Shown here: positions 14,941 through 24,691 of the stretch, one piece after another
How the letters are laid out: every line of letters starts with the position of its first letter
Numbering within the stretch: the first letter of the stretch is position 1
Source of the DNA: an uncultured Eisenbergiella sp.
GTDB lineage: Bacteria > Bacillota > Clostridia > Lachnospirales > Lachnospiraceae
Length of the DNA: 42,107 nucleotides
NCBI GenBank assembly: GCA_904392525.1
Contig: CAJFMW010000007.1
Span: forward strand, 1-42,107
Direction: 5' to 3'
Program-made: the position numbers and the translations under genes
Notes under the pieces: generated by a model
The model's input: only the letters and a program-made list of their open reading frames with translations
The model's database searches: none
Told to the model about the DNA's origin: nothing

Positions 14941-16191
14941 ATGAATCTGATTAAAACACCGGTAAAGGGTATGCCCGAATACGGCCCGCTGGAAGCGCAG
15001 ATCAGAGAAAATGCGCTGAACAAAATCAAAAATACCTATGGGAAGTACGGCTTCCTGTTGATCGAAACGCCCGCGCTGGAGCACATTGAAAATCTGACCA
15101 GCAGGCAGGGCGGAGATAATGAAAAACTGACTTTTAAAGTGATGAAAAGAGGCGCAAAGCTGGAACAGGAAACAGATGTCAGCAGGATGTGTGACTGCGG
15201 ATTAAGATATGATCTGACCGTACCACTCGCCAGATTTTACGCCAACAACAGAAACAATCTGCCCGTTCCCTTTAAATCCCTTCAGGTCGGCCATGCATGG
15301 CGGGCCGAAAGGCCGCAGAAAGGGAGATTCCGCCAGTTCATGCAGTGTGATATCGATGTGATAGGCGACAGCAGCAATCTGGCAGAAATCGAATTGATCG
15401 GCGCAACCATGGGCATGCTTCACGAGCTTGGGCTCGGAAACAGCACGGTCAGAATCAACGACCGGAGAATTCTGAAAGCGATGGCCGCCTCCTGCTCTTT
15501 TCCTGATGATGAAATGGATGCTATTTTCATCATTCTTGATAAGCTGGATAAAATTGGAATGGAAGGCGTAAAAACAGAACTGCTCGCCATGGGGCTTCCG
15601 GCAGAAAATGTGGACCGTTACTGCTGCTTTTTTACTGACAGGCTCTGTGATTCCTGCGGAACATTTTTTGAGAAAAACGGATCGGCCGCTGTAGACAGGG
15701 AACTCATTCAGAATCTTGACAGCATCATCCGGTGCGTACGTCCCATCCTTCCTGAAGGCGGTAAAATCGTATTCGATCCCACGCTGGTACGCGGGATGTC
15801 ATATTACACCGGCCCCATTTTTGAAGTGGGTCTGGATTCCTCCGGTCTGTCCATTGCCGGAGGCGGACGTTATAACAAAATGATCGGAAAATTCTGCGGA
15901 GAAGACGTGCCCGCCTGTGGCTTTTCCATCGGCTTTGAACGGATCATCTCCCTCATGCGCGACCAGATGGCAACGGACATGGACGAAAGCAACAGGCTTG
16001 CCTTCCTGATCGACAGGGATGTCGATGAAAACAAAATCGGACTGGTATTGAAAAAGGCCGCCGCGCTGCGTGCAGAAGGGATGTCCGTTCTGGTGTCACC
16101 CAGACGAAAAAATGCGGGAAAACAGAAAAGTTCTTTGGAACAGCTGGGGTACAGAAAAATCATAGACATTTATAAAGAAACGGAAATCTGA
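14941..16191 (+). CDS. hisS: Histidyl-tRNA synthetase
   Basis: 416 residues from the ATG at 14941, which has AAAAGGAG at good spacing; the frame opens at 14902, overlapping the thrS stop, but without a ribosome site. Class II HisRS features: motif 1 region after GMPEYGPLEAQ; motif 2 HAWRAERPQKGRFRQFMQCD, a variant of the usual RPQxGRxREFxQ; the HisA region DPTLVRGMSYYTGPIFEV; and motif 3 CGFSIGFERI. A short anticodon-binding domain ends the protein. It charges tRNA-His. It is transcribed with thrS from the threonine T-box, so a histidine enzyme is under threonine control here, which suggests this pair is a secondary set of synthetases. Confidence 0.92.
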   Translation: MNLIKTPVKGMPEYGPLEAQIRENALNKIKNTYGKYGFLLIETPALEHIENLTSRQGGDNEKLTFKVMKRGAKLEQETDVSRMCDCGLRYDLTVPLARFYANNRNNLPVPFKSLQVGHAWRAERPQKGRFRQFMQCDIDVIGDSSNLAEIELIGATMGMLHELGLGNSTVRINDRRILKAMAASCSFPDDEMDAIFIILDKLDKIGMEGVKTELLAMGLPAENVDRYCCFFTDRLCDSCGTFFEKNGSAAVDRELIQNLDSIIRCVRPILPEGGKIVFDPTLVRGMSYYTGPIFEVGLDSSGLSIAGGGRYNKMIGKFCGEDVPACGFSIGFERIISLMRDQMATDMDESNRLAFLIDRDVDENKIGLVLKKAAALRAEGMSVLVSPRRKNAGKQKSSLEQLGYRKIIDIYKETEI

Positions 16192-16215
16192 GTTCCTTCC
16201 CGCTCAACGCAACAG

Positions 16216-16254
16216 GGGGCTGGAGGTTAAAAATCGAAATTAACCTCCAGCCCC
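16216..16254. terminator. Bidirectional terminator-like hairpin between hisS and fic
   Basis: A perfect 15-bp stem, GGGGCTGGAGGTTAA and its complement with a 9-nt loop, sits between the convergent hisS and Fic genes. T-tracts are weak on both sides. Confidence 0.65.
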
Positions 16255-16269
16255 GTAATTTACCATAAT

Positions 16270-17316
16270 TCAAATTCTGACATACCCTATAGCCGGCCCC
16301 GAGCCAACTTTTGCGATATATCCACTCTTAACCAGATCAGTCAAAGTACGCTCAATGGTTGTTTTGCTTATATCAGGACAGGTCTCCATAATTTCCTTCT
16401 TCGTAATTTTTCCAACCTTTTGGTCAATCATGGCTTTTATCCGTTCCGGTTTGGAAAGAGAGCGGTTCTTCAGATGTTCCACACGGCTTTCAAATTCATT
16501 ATATGCTTTCTGTATAATTCCAAGATAATATTTTACAAAAGGCTCGTAACTGTTCTCATTTTCGTGCCAGCCGATGGAGCTTGCCTGCAGCGCTTCGTAA
16601 TAGGTTTCTTTGGTCCGTTCAATCAGCATTTCCATACTGATGTATTTCCCGACAAGATATCCTGCTTTATAGTACAACAGAAGGGTCAGCAAACGACTCA
16701 TGCGTCCATTTCCATCATTGAATGGGTGAATGCAGAGAAAATCCAGAATAAACATTGGGATCAGAAGCAGTTTATCCATATGATCCGCTTCCCATGCTTC
16801 CAAAAATGCTCTGCACATTTCCTCCATTGCTTCTGCGGTTTGAAATGCCGGGACCGGAATGAATCTTGTTTTTTGGCGGCCTTCTTCATCTGTTTCGGCG
16901 ATTACATTGTCCGCGTTTTTATAACTTCCGCCAACAGCGCTTTGAGAGTAGGAATACAAGTCCCGATGCAGCTGCAAAATCAAATTAGGTCTGGGAACAA
17001 TATATTCATAGCTTTCGTGGATTGTGGCAAGCACTTCCCGATAACCTGCGATTTCCTGTTCAGAACGGTTGCGGGGTTCTGCTTTCTGTTCCACCAGTTC
17101 CTTCAATCGCTTATCAGTTGTATAGATCCCTTCAATACGGTTGGATGCACCTGTACTTTGAATCAATGCAACTTCCAGCAATGTTTTGAGTTCATCGATA
17201 TCAGCTTCCAGAAACAATTCCTGTCTGCCCTTATGCTCATGAATACCCGCAATCATCTGCACAATCTCAGGCGTCAAAAGCTTTTCCGGTTCTTTTCTAT
17301 AGTCAAATAATCTCAT
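16270..17316 (-). CDS. Fic-family protein (AMPylase) with winged-helix C-terminus
   Basis: 348 residues. The Fic core motif is HPFNDGNGRMSR with the catalytic His and the anion-binding loop. SNRIEG near residue 60 matches the inhibitory (S/T)xxxE(G/N) helix, so it is a class II Fic with N-terminal self-inhibition. The Fic_N-like region precedes it, and the C-terminus (about 285-348) has a helix-turn-helix pattern, KKEIMETCPDISKTTIERTL. It probably transfers AMP to a protein target; the target is unknown. CTTCGGAACGGAG precedes the ATG, the same leader seen upstream of the hydrolase gene. Confidence 0.9.
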   Translation of the reverse strand: MRLFDYRKEPEKLLTPEIVQMIAGIHEHKGRQELFLEADIDELKTLLEVALIQSTGASNRIEGIYTTDKRLKELVEQKAEPRNRSEQEIAGYREVLATIHESYEYIVPRPNLILQLHRDLYSYSQSAVGGSYKNADNVIAETDEEGRQKTRFIPVPAFQTAEAMEEMCRAFLEAWEADHMDKLLLIPMFILDFLCIHPFNDGNGRMSRLLTLLLYYKAGYLVGKYISMEMLIERTKETYYEALQASSIGWHENENSYEPFVKYYLGIIQKAYNEFESRVEHLKNRSLSKPERIKAMIDQKVGKITKKEIMETCPDISKTTIERTLTDLVKSGYIAKVGSGPAIGYVRI

Positions 17317-17466
17317 GGCATTCTCCGTTCCGAAGTATCACAAATAGAGCTTATCTACCTCATTTTAAAATTATATGCATCATTTTACTTCGAAATGACG
17401 GAGATTTCAACAAAATGATGGAGAAAAAATTCACAGAAAACCTTTTTTCTGCCAGAAAAGGGCTTT

Positions 17467-17835
17467 TTATTTTATCCCCTTCACCATAGGAATCAAGCAA
17501 AGAAGCAGGACGATTCCAACGATGCCGACCAGGGTTCCCACAATCATCCGGCCCCACACCATGGTCAGGCACATTCCTACTCCCAGAACCAGGGCTTCCA
17601 GAATGCCGAGCAGCACGGTTCCGATGGTTTTTCCAGACAAATGGATGGGCTCCTTATTCTCCATCTTCCTCCATACCAGAAGCATGATCAGGAGCACCGC
17701 CACCCCCAGCCCCCCCAGTACGATACCCGGCTGGCGCGCGTTCCACTCCGCGATCAGGGCCATACACATGCCCAGCGCAAACAGAATTCCTCCGATGGTT
17801 CCCAGAATCATTGCCACAAAACTGCTTTTTTTCAT
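17467..17835 (-). CDS. Small four-helix membrane protein, unknown function
   Basis: 122 residues with four hydrophobic segments (about 7-29, 36-56, 69-90 and 95-115) and a short cytoplasmic loop WRKMENKEPIHLSGKT. It is a clostridial hypothetical type I cannot name further. AAGGAAG precedes the ATG. It stands alone on the strand between Fic and a membrane-protein remnant. Confidence 0.75.
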   Translation of the reverse strand: MKKSSFVAMILGTIGGILFALGMCMALIAEWNARQPGIVLGGLGVAVLLIMLLVWRKMENKEPIHLSGKTIGTVLLGILEALVLGVGMCLTMVWGRMIVGTLVGIVGIVLLLCLIPMVKGIK

Positions 17836-17939
17836 GATATTTTTCTTCCTTTCTTCTTTTCATGCGGGGTTTCCGCTTTTGATGGAATAAGGATACAGCT
17901 GCTTTATTGGCGGAATATTTCCGTTTTGTTTCCGAAATA

Positions 17940-18098
17940 TTAATCCGCTTTCTTCTCTCCAAAGGGAAGAAACGCCCCGTTTTTTATCATCCTGATAAGA
18001 ACGACTACGGCGATGGGGAACAAGCAGAGACCGAGAAAGCAGGATTCCTCCCGTTCCAAGCGCCGGAACAATATCAAGACTGCCAAAACGGGAAGCGT
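17940..18098 (-). pseudogene. C-terminal remnant of a membrane protein
   Basis: A 52-codon frame with no start codon ends at TAA (17940-17942). It reads as a membrane-protein tail: VLAVLILFRRLEREES, CFLGLCLFPIAVVVLIRMIK, then NGAFLPFGEKKAD. The 5' part is missing after an in-frame TGA at 18099-18101. The family is not identified. Confidence 0.4.
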
Positions 18099-18110
18099 TC
18101 AGACGCCAAA

Positions 18111-18148
18111 AGAGGACCGGAAACTCTTCCTACGTTTCCCGATCCTCT
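18111..18148 (-). terminator. Intrinsic terminator of the aldo/keto reductase operon
   Basis: On the minus strand a stem AGAGGATCGGGAAAC pairs with GTTTCCGGTCCTCT (one bulge) and is followed by TTTT. It lies 40 bp past the reductase stop. Confidence 0.7.
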
Positions 18149-18190
18149 GTAAAGATCCCTTTTATTTATTTCTCATTTGAACCGCTGTTC

Positions 18191-19066
<876 letters not shown>

Positions 19067-19125
19067 TCAAAAGCGGCCCGCCGCCAAATCTCACCGGAAC
19101 CTGACCGGCCACAGGCAGCATCTTT

Positions 19126-20202
19126 TCAGTCGTTATAAATAACCGGCTTGATGAGCGTCCGGTCATGGTTCAAAAACAGCCCCATGGCCTCCGGAATCTG
19201 CTCCATTCCATGATAGCGGTGAGTGATGAGCTTCTCCGGATGAACGCGTCCGCAGGCGATCAGGTTTGCCATGCGGGACATCAGGAGCCGGCCTCCGCCG
19301 CAGCCCACGCCCTTGATGGTCTTGTCTCCATAGCCGAAGCCCCAGACCGCAGGCTGAATGGGAATGGATGCATTTCCGAAATAGGCGCTCAGGTTCACCA
19401 GCGTTCCGCCGTTTTTCAGCATCTGCAGGCCCCTGCTCAGTTCCTGCTCGCTGCCGCCGCAGAGAATCACGCCGTCCACCGGGCCACCGTTGTCCTGAAC
19501 GATCTGCTCAATGTAGTTCTCATGATGATAATTCACCAGATGGGTCGCTCCATATTCCTTTGCCACATCGAAGCATACCTGTCTGGAACCGATGGCGAAA
19601 ATGTTTCCGGCGCCCTGAAGAACCGCCGCCCGAACCGCCATCAGCCCGACCGGGCCTATGCCAAGGACGGCCACGGACTGGCCGAATTTCAGGTTCAGCG
19701 CCTGGACTCCCTCAAATGCGGTACACATCATATCAGGCACCATCACCGCCTGCTCCAGCGTCACGCCCTCTGGGATCTTCGTCAGATTCATATCCGCATC
19801 CCGGATGTAATACTGCTCCACAAAGGAACCGCCCCGGTCCGGATAATCGATTCCCGCGTACATATTGTCCTGCCTGTTCTTCGCATGTCCGTCCTGCGCT
19901 TCCAGACTGCGCCATACCGGCATTACCGAACAGACGATAACCCGGTCGCCTGGCTTAAAATCATGGACCTCCGGTCCCACCTCTATCATCTCGCCGCACA
20001 TCTCATGCCCCACCGCCTTGCCCAGCAGGTAAGGCAGAGACGCACAGCCGGTAGCGCACAGATGAGCGTCGCTGGTGCAGGGCGACCAGATCAGCGGACG
20101 GATCAGCGCGCCCGTGGGACAGATCTTTTCCGGCAGAGGACAGTCTTCGCTGACAGCCAGCGTGTTCGTCCCTGTGATGACAACTCCTTTCATTCGTTTC
20201 AT
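19126..20202 (-). CDS. Zinc-dependent alcohol dehydrogenase (secondary-ADH-like MDR)
   Basis: 358 residues. Catalytic zinc ligands match the Thermoanaerobacter-type secondary ADH: Cys in PCTSDAH, His-Glu in GHEMCGE and Asp in VPDMMCTAF. The cofactor site is AVLGIGPVGLM, and KGVGCGGGRLLMSRM matches the family's GG(L/V)CPGGRLR segment. It lacks the four-Cys structural zinc loop, as in that group. It likely interconverts secondary alcohols and ketones. The ATG at 20202 has AAGGAG at 9 nt; TTG 20208 is an alternative start too close to it. The aldo/keto reductase follows after 83 bp, suggesting joint carbonyl metabolism. Confidence 0.9.
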   Translation of the reverse strand: MKRMKGVVITGTNTLAVSEDCPLPEKICPTGALIRPLIWSPCTSDAHLCATGCASLPYLLGKAVGHEMCGEMIEVGPEVHDFKPGDRVIVCSVMPVWRSLEAQDGHAKNRQDNMYAGIDYPDRGGSFVEQYYIRDADMNLTKIPEGVTLEQAVMVPDMMCTAFEGVQALNLKFGQSVAVLGIGPVGLMAVRAAVLQGAGNIFAIGSRQVCFDVAKEYGATHLVNYHHENYIEQIVQDNGGPVDGVILCGGSEQELSRGLQMLKNGGTLVNLSAYFGNASIPIQPAVWGFGYGDKTIKGVGCGGGRLLMSRMANLIACGRVHPEKLITHRYHGMEQIPEAMGLFLNHDRTLIKPVIYND

Positions 20203-20315
20203 GCTCAACCACTCCTTCCTTATGTTTTATCATAAGTCCGGTACGGTCAAAACAGAAGTTTCCTTTGGTTGCCCAGTGCAAACCTCCGGGTTATATCCTC
20301 TTTCCCGCTTTCTGC

Positions 20316-21173
20316 TTATTCGTTTACTGCCCTGGCGCAGCGGCCGCAGGATGCGCAGCCGCCGTGGGATTCGGCCCAGAGGCGGTCTGCCACTGGCGCC
20401 CATTTCTCCGCAGTCTCCACACATTTATCTGAAAATTCCTTCGCACTCTCCAGGTTCTGGTAGTCCGTGCTCTTCGCGCGGCTCTTCTCCACGATCTCCG
20501 TCAGCCTGCCGGGATTGTCCAGAACAGGGCAGGGACGAAGCATGTTCTCATTCCACGGCTGGCTGTCATGGTAGCCCATGAACAGGGGAGAACGGTACGC
20601 TTCCAGAAGCGTCTTTTTCCGGATTTTGTGATACATTATCTCTCTCTGCTCCGCCGTTGCCATCAGCTCTGTCACGGCTCCCTTTCCCACCGGCATGTAG
20701 GTGAAAAACCAGGCGAATTTCGCCCCCATTTCGATCATCTGATCAAAATAGGCCTCGCTTCCGATCACCTCCGCGTTCGCCGACGTGTAGCAGCAGGAGA
20801 TTCCAAAGGGAAGCTTCTTTTCCTTCAGGATGTTCATGGCGCGGATGATCTTCTGATAGGTTCCGTTACCTCTACGGGAATCGGTGGCCTCTTCAAAGCC
20901 CTCGATGCTGATGGCCGGAACGAAATTCTTCACCCGCAGCATTTCATCGGCAAATGCCTCGTCGATCAACGTTCCGTTGGTGAAGGTGGAGAACACACAG
21001 TCCGGATGATCCTCGCACAGCCGGATGATGTCCCGCTGAACCTTCAGCGTATCCTTCCTGTCGAACCGGTCAAACCAGTCCAGAAGCTTCGGAAGATTTT
21101 TCTCCGGGTCCCTGTCCAGCCAGGAAAGCGCCTGTCTCACTGCGAAAGCTTCTACATTTTCTACGATTGCCAT
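20316..21173 (-). pseudogene. Radical SAM/SPASM-type protein with two in-frame internal deletions
   Basis: 285 residues remain open. The start MAIVENVEAFAVRQALSWLD and later VFSTFTNGTLIDEAFADEML, FVPAISIEGFEEATDSRRG and LPFGISCCYTSANAEVIGSE match a clostridial radical SAM family I know at roughly 450-460 residues. The segment with the CxxxCxxC cluster motif, expected between QRDIIR and LCEDHPDC, is absent. A second segment with the auxiliary Cys region, expected between YHKIRK and KTLLEAYRS, is also missing. The frame is kept at both joints. Without the 4Fe-4S site it cannot do radical chemistry. AAAGGAG precedes the ATG. It is upstream of the alcohol dehydrogenase, divergent from AraC. Confidence 0.75.
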
Positions 21174-21370
21174 AATTCTTTCTCCTTTGTGATTTGTCTG
21201 GGGTTTCACTTTCGTTTGATTATGGCGCTACTTTACCAGTGGATTTTTGGGCTTTTGTTATTGAACTGTTTCCGTTTTATTAAATTAGAAAAAATTTTTC
21301 GCATCTCTCTCCTGCATCGGTATGCCCTGTGATAAAATAGCAGTATCATCAGGAACAGGGAGAACCAGAC

Positions 21371-22285
21371 ATGAAAATCATCCGCGGCATGGAACTTCAT
21401 AACGAAAGCAGGGAGGAAAAGCTGCCGGATTTCGCTCCGGATTTTCCCTATATCGCTTCCCGGGTAGAACTGGATTATTTCAGAGAATCCTCTGCCCCCT
21501 GGCACTGGCACAGGGCGGTGGAGTTGTTTTATATCGAAAGCGGCGAACTGAAATACCGCACGCCGAATGCCGTCGAAGTTTTCCAGGCGGGTTCCGGCGG
21601 TCTGATTAACTCCAATGTACTTCACATGACAGAGTTTCAAAGATACGGGGGAAGAAATATACAGCTCATCCATCTTTTCGAGCCCTCCCTGATCGCGGGG
21701 CCGCACGATGGGCTGATCGATCGGAAATATGTCGTCCCCCTGCTTACTTCCCGCCTTGAAATGATCGTCCTGCATCCGGAGGAGCCGGAGCAGGCGGATA
21801 TTCTCCGCCTCATCCGGCAGGCTTTTGAACTGACGGAAGAGGATTTCGGTTATGAGCTGCTGCTCAGGGAGGCTCTGGCACGGATCTGGCTTAAGCTGCT
21901 TCACCTTTCCCCCTCCGCGCTTCAGAAACAGCCGCGCTCTTCCGACAGATCAACGGAACAGATCAAGCGGATGCTGACCTATATTCATGAACACTTTTCG
22001 GAAAAAATCTCCGTCATAGATCTGGCCGCCTCCGCTTTTCTGAGCGAGAGAGAGTGCTACCGGGTCTTTCAGACCTGCCTGCACATGACCCCTGTCGAAT
22101 ATCTGCGCAGCTTCCGCCTGCAGCAGGCGTGCCGGATGCTGGCGGAAGGGAAGGAGCCGGTAACCGCCGTCGGCTATGCCTGCGGACTTGGAAGTCCCAG
22201 CTATTTCGGAAAATGCTTTCGTACCCACACCGGCTGCACGCCGCTGGAATACCGCAGGAAATGGCAGGATCCTGATAAAATGTGA
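21371..22285 (+). CDS. AraC-family transcriptional regulator
   Basis: 304 residues. The N-terminal cupin sensor shows APWHWHRAVELFYIESGEL, and the C-terminal AraC domain has two helix-turn-helix units: ISVIDLAASAFLSERECYRV and EPVTAVGYACGLGSPSYFGK followed by GCTPLEYRRK. It probably binds a small sugar-like or aromatic effector. It is divergent from the radical SAM remnant, alcohol dehydrogenase and aldo/keto reductase genes, so these are the likely targets. AGGGAG precedes the ATG. Confidence 0.88.
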   Translation: MKIIRGMELHNESREEKLPDFAPDFPYIASRVELDYFRESSAPWHWHRAVELFYIESGELKYRTPNAVEVFQAGSGGLINSNVLHMTEFQRYGGRNIQLIHLFEPSLIAGPHDGLIDRKYVVPLLTSRLEMIVLHPEEPEQADILRLIRQAFELTEEDFGYELLLREALARIWLKLLHLSPSALQKQPRSSDRSTEQIKRMLTYIHEHFSEKISVIDLAASAFLSERECYRVFQTCLHMTPVEYLRSFRLQQACRMLAEGKEPVTAVGYACGLGSPSYFGKCFRTHTGCTPLEYRRKWQDPDKM

Positions 22286-22363
22286 CAGAGGAATGATATT
22301 TTATTTTCATATAAGGCGGTATAATGCCAACTGTAAGCAGAGCTTCTGCAAATACTTACATCA

Positions 22364-22393
22364 AAGGCCCTGACTGCCTGCTGTCGGGGCCTT
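22364..22393 (+). terminator. Terminator-like hairpin after the AraC gene
   Basis: An 11-bp stem AAGGCCCTGAC/GTCGGGGCCTT with one G-T pair and an 8-nt loop lies between AraC and the HAD gene. Only a weak T-tract follows. Confidence 0.55.
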
Positions 22394-22421
22394 CCCCTTC
22401 TAATAGGAAAGGAATACACAC

Positions 22422-23225
22422 ATGAAGCACGATATCAAACTGGTGGCCGTGGATATCGACGGCACCTTCGTCCATTCCGACTACAGCTATGATTATCCCC
22501 GCTTCCGGCGCATCCTGGCGCGCATGCAGGAGGCCGGGTGCCGTTTCGTCGTAGCCAGCGGAAATCAATATTATCAGCTGCGGGATCTTTTTCCCGGCTG
22601 TCAGGATGCGCTCTCCTATGTGGCGGAAAACGGGGCCTATGTGAAGGACAGGACAGAACTGGTTTTTGCCGCCGACATGCCGGAGGAAACCGTCCATTTC
22701 ATTCTGGATTTCTGCCGAAAATATCCGGATATTTCCGTCGTCCTGTGCGGAGCGGACAGCGCCTATTGCGAACGGGGCGCGGTGAGCCCGGACTTTTATG
22801 CGCTCACCGGTATCTACTGCCACCGGCTGAAATGGGCGGACGATCTGAAACAAGTGAAAGACCGGATTCTGAAATTTGCCCTGACGGTTCCGGACGAAAA
22901 AACCGTCTTCTATCACGATCTGCTTCAGGAAAAGCTGTGCGGACGGGCTGAACCCACCTCAAGCGGCCACGGCTCCATTGACCTGATTCTGCCGGGCTGC
23001 CATAAAGCTTCCGGCCTGAAAAGGCTCATCCGCCGCTGGAATCTCTCTCCCCGGCAGTGCGCCGCCTTTGGCGATGGAGGAAACGACGTGGAAATGCTGC
23101 GCTACTGCGGCTTCAGCTTTGCCATGGCAAACGCGCCCCAGGAGGTGAAGGCGGCAGCGAAAGATACCTGTCCCTCCAATGAGGAGGACGGCGTGCTTGT
23201 CACGCTGGAGAAGCTTTTTCCGTGA
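22422..23225 (+). CDS. HAD-superfamily IIB (Cof-like) phosphatase
   Basis: 267 residues. Motif I is AVDIDGTFVHSD, motif II VVASGNQ, motif III Lys in HKASGLKRL and motif IV AFGDGGNDVEML. The cap of about 100 residues is of the C2B type. It is a phosphatase of sugar phosphates or related small phosphates; the substrate is unknown. A second Cof-like protein is at 9476-10252, but the two are only distantly similar. The downstream DMT exporter is on the opposite strand, 7 bp away end to end. Confidence 0.9.
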   Translation: MKHDIKLVAVDIDGTFVHSDYSYDYPRFRRILARMQEAGCRFVVASGNQYYQLRDLFPGCQDALSYVAENGAYVKDRTELVFAADMPEETVHFILDFCRKYPDISVVLCGADSAYCERGAVSPDFYALTGIYCHRLKWADDLKQVKDRILKFALTVPDEKTVFYHDLLQEKLCGRAEPTSSGHGSIDLILPGCHKASGLKRLIRRWNLSPRQCAAFGDGGNDVEMLRYCGFSFAMANAPQEVKAAAKDTCPSNEEDGVLVTLEKLFP

Positions 23226-23232
23226 CGCCTTT

Positions 23233-24099
23233 TTAAAGCAGCGCCATCGCCACCGTTCCCGCCGTCAGAAGGGCAAGCCCGGCAGCGGCCTTCCTGCTCA
23301 GTTTTTCTCCGAATACGAAGTAGGAAAAGGCTACCGTGACCAGAACGCTCAGCTTATCCACAGGCGCCACGATGCTGGCGGGACCATCCTGCAGCGCGCG
23401 GTAATAGCACAGCCAGGAGGCTCCGGTGGCCACACCGGAAAGGCAGATGAATGCCAGCTCTCTTCGGGGAATGGCGCGTACCTCCTTCTGCTTTCCCTGC
23501 ACAAAGACCATCAGCCAGGCCATGACCAGCACCACGCAGGTGCGGATCGCCGTTCCCAGATTGGATTCCACGCCGGAGATTCCGATTTTTCCCAGGATGG
23601 AGGTCAGGCTGGCGAAAAAGGCGGAGCCCACCGCAAAGAGAAGCCAGCTTCCCCTTCCTCCCTCTTTTCGCTCCGACACATCCTTTTTCTCAATCATCAG
23701 GAAAATTCCCGCAGCGATCACCACCACTGCAGCCGCCTTGGGCAGGGAAATTCCCTCTCCCAAAAAAATCAGCGCCAGCAGGATCGTCAGAACCGTGCTG
23801 GATTTATCGATGGGAACCACCTTGTTGATATCCCCGATCTGCAGCGCCCGAAAGTAGCACAGCCAGGAGGCTCCGGTGGCCGCCCCGGAAAGAATCAGAA
23901 ACAGCAGGGTCGTCCCGCTGATGGAGCTGGTCTGGTCAAAGGATCCAGCTGCAAATACCATGATCCAGGAAAAAATCAGAACCACCACGGTACGCACCGC
24001 GGTCGCCACCGTGGAATCCGTTTTCCGGATCCCGCACTTGGCAAGGATTGAAGTTACACCCGCAAAGAACGCGGAACCAATTGCGAATAAAAGCCACAT
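23233..24099 (-). CDS. EamA/DMT-superfamily transporter
   Basis: 288 residues, ten predicted helices in two homologous EamA halves that each begin WLLFAIGSAFFAGVTSIL or WLLFAVGSAFFASLTSIL and each contain the GA/VATGASWLCY[FY]RALQ motif, so the internal duplication is unusually clear. A cytoplasmic linker EKKDVSERKEGGRG joins the halves. Probably exports or imports a small metabolite; the substrate is not predictable. The ATG at 24099 has GGAGGT at good spacing with a hairpin just upstream; the frame opens 29 codons earlier through that hairpin. Confidence 0.88.
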   Translation of the reverse strand: MWLLFAIGSAFFAGVTSILAKCGIRKTDSTVATAVRTVVVLIFSWIMVFAAGSFDQTSSISGTTLLFLILSGAATGASWLCYFRALQIGDINKVVPIDKSSTVLTILLALIFLGEGISLPKAAAVVVIAAGIFLMIEKKDVSERKEGGRGSWLLFAVGSAFFASLTSILGKIGISGVESNLGTAIRTCVVLVMAWLMVFVQGKQKEVRAIPRRELAFICLSGVATGASWLCYYRALQDGPASIVAPVDKLSVLVTVAFSYFVFGEKLSRKAAAGLALLTAGTVAMALL

Positions 24100-24113
24100 T
24101 TTTACCTCCATTT

Positions 24114-24132
24114 CGGAGCGTCTGTCGCTCCG
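24114..24132 (-). repeat. Hairpin leader directly upstream of the DMT gene
   Basis: A 7-bp perfect stem CGGAGCG/CGCTCCG with a 5-nt loop, followed on the minus strand by AAATGGAGGTAAAAATG. This is the same stem plus GGAGGT layout as at 2562, 12330 and 34610. Confidence 0.6.
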
Positions 24133-24178
24133 ATCGTTTCTCTGAGCCGAAAAACGCAGTTTTATGCTTTTTCCGCCT

Positions 24179-24622
24179 TCAGGCATTCAGCCGGTATCCC
24201 GCTCCCCAGACCGTTTCGATGATTTTGGGATTGCGCGCGTCGTCCTCGATTTTTTCCCGAAGCCTGCTGATATGCACGGATACGGTGGCGGCGTCGGAAA
24301 TTTATTCACAGCCCCAGATTTTCTCAAAGAGGGCTTCCCGGGAAAAGACCAGATTGGGGGTTTCCGCCAGAAAACGCAGCAGCTCAAACTCCCGGTTGGG
24401 AAGTTTTACCTCCGCGCCCTTTTTCCACACCCGCCAGGTCTTCGGTTCAATGGTCACATCCCCGATCACAATCCGGTCCGTCCCGTCCGCCTGTCCCCGG
24501 CCCCGGTCCGCAGTCAGGCGGGCATAACGCTTCAGATGGGAACGCACCCTGGCCACAAGCTGGGAAGGATCGAAGGGCTTCGTGATGTAATCGTCCGCGC
24601 CAAGGCCCAGGCCGCGGATCAT
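24179..24622 (-). pseudogene. OmpR-family response regulator, truncated and with a nonsense codon
   Basis: The visible part begins in the receiver domain at MIRGLGLGADDYITKPFDPS (with the conserved Lys) and continues through a winged-helix domain to KIWGCE, where TAA (24302-24304) interrupts. The frame resumes at once with ISDAATVSVHISRLREKIED and ends properly with ETVWGAGYRLNA and TGA at 24179. A Tyr codon TAC changed to TAA would explain the stop. About 80 receiver residues, including the phospho-acceptor Asp, are missing upstream, where an in-frame TAG occurs. No partner kinase is beside it. Confidence 0.8.
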
Positions 24623-24654
24623 GCCCGGAAAGGCCTACACCGCGGCGCATACCT

Positions 24655-24691
24655 GATAAAAACTGAAACAGGCGGCCAGCCGGCCGCCTGT
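24655..24691 (-). terminator. Intrinsic terminator of the HxlR gene
   Basis: A perfect 10-bp stem ACAGGCGGCC/GGCCGCCTGT (24668-24677/24682-24691) with a 4-nt loop is followed on the minus strand by TTTCAGTTTTTAT. It touches the HxlR stop codon. Confidence 0.85.
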
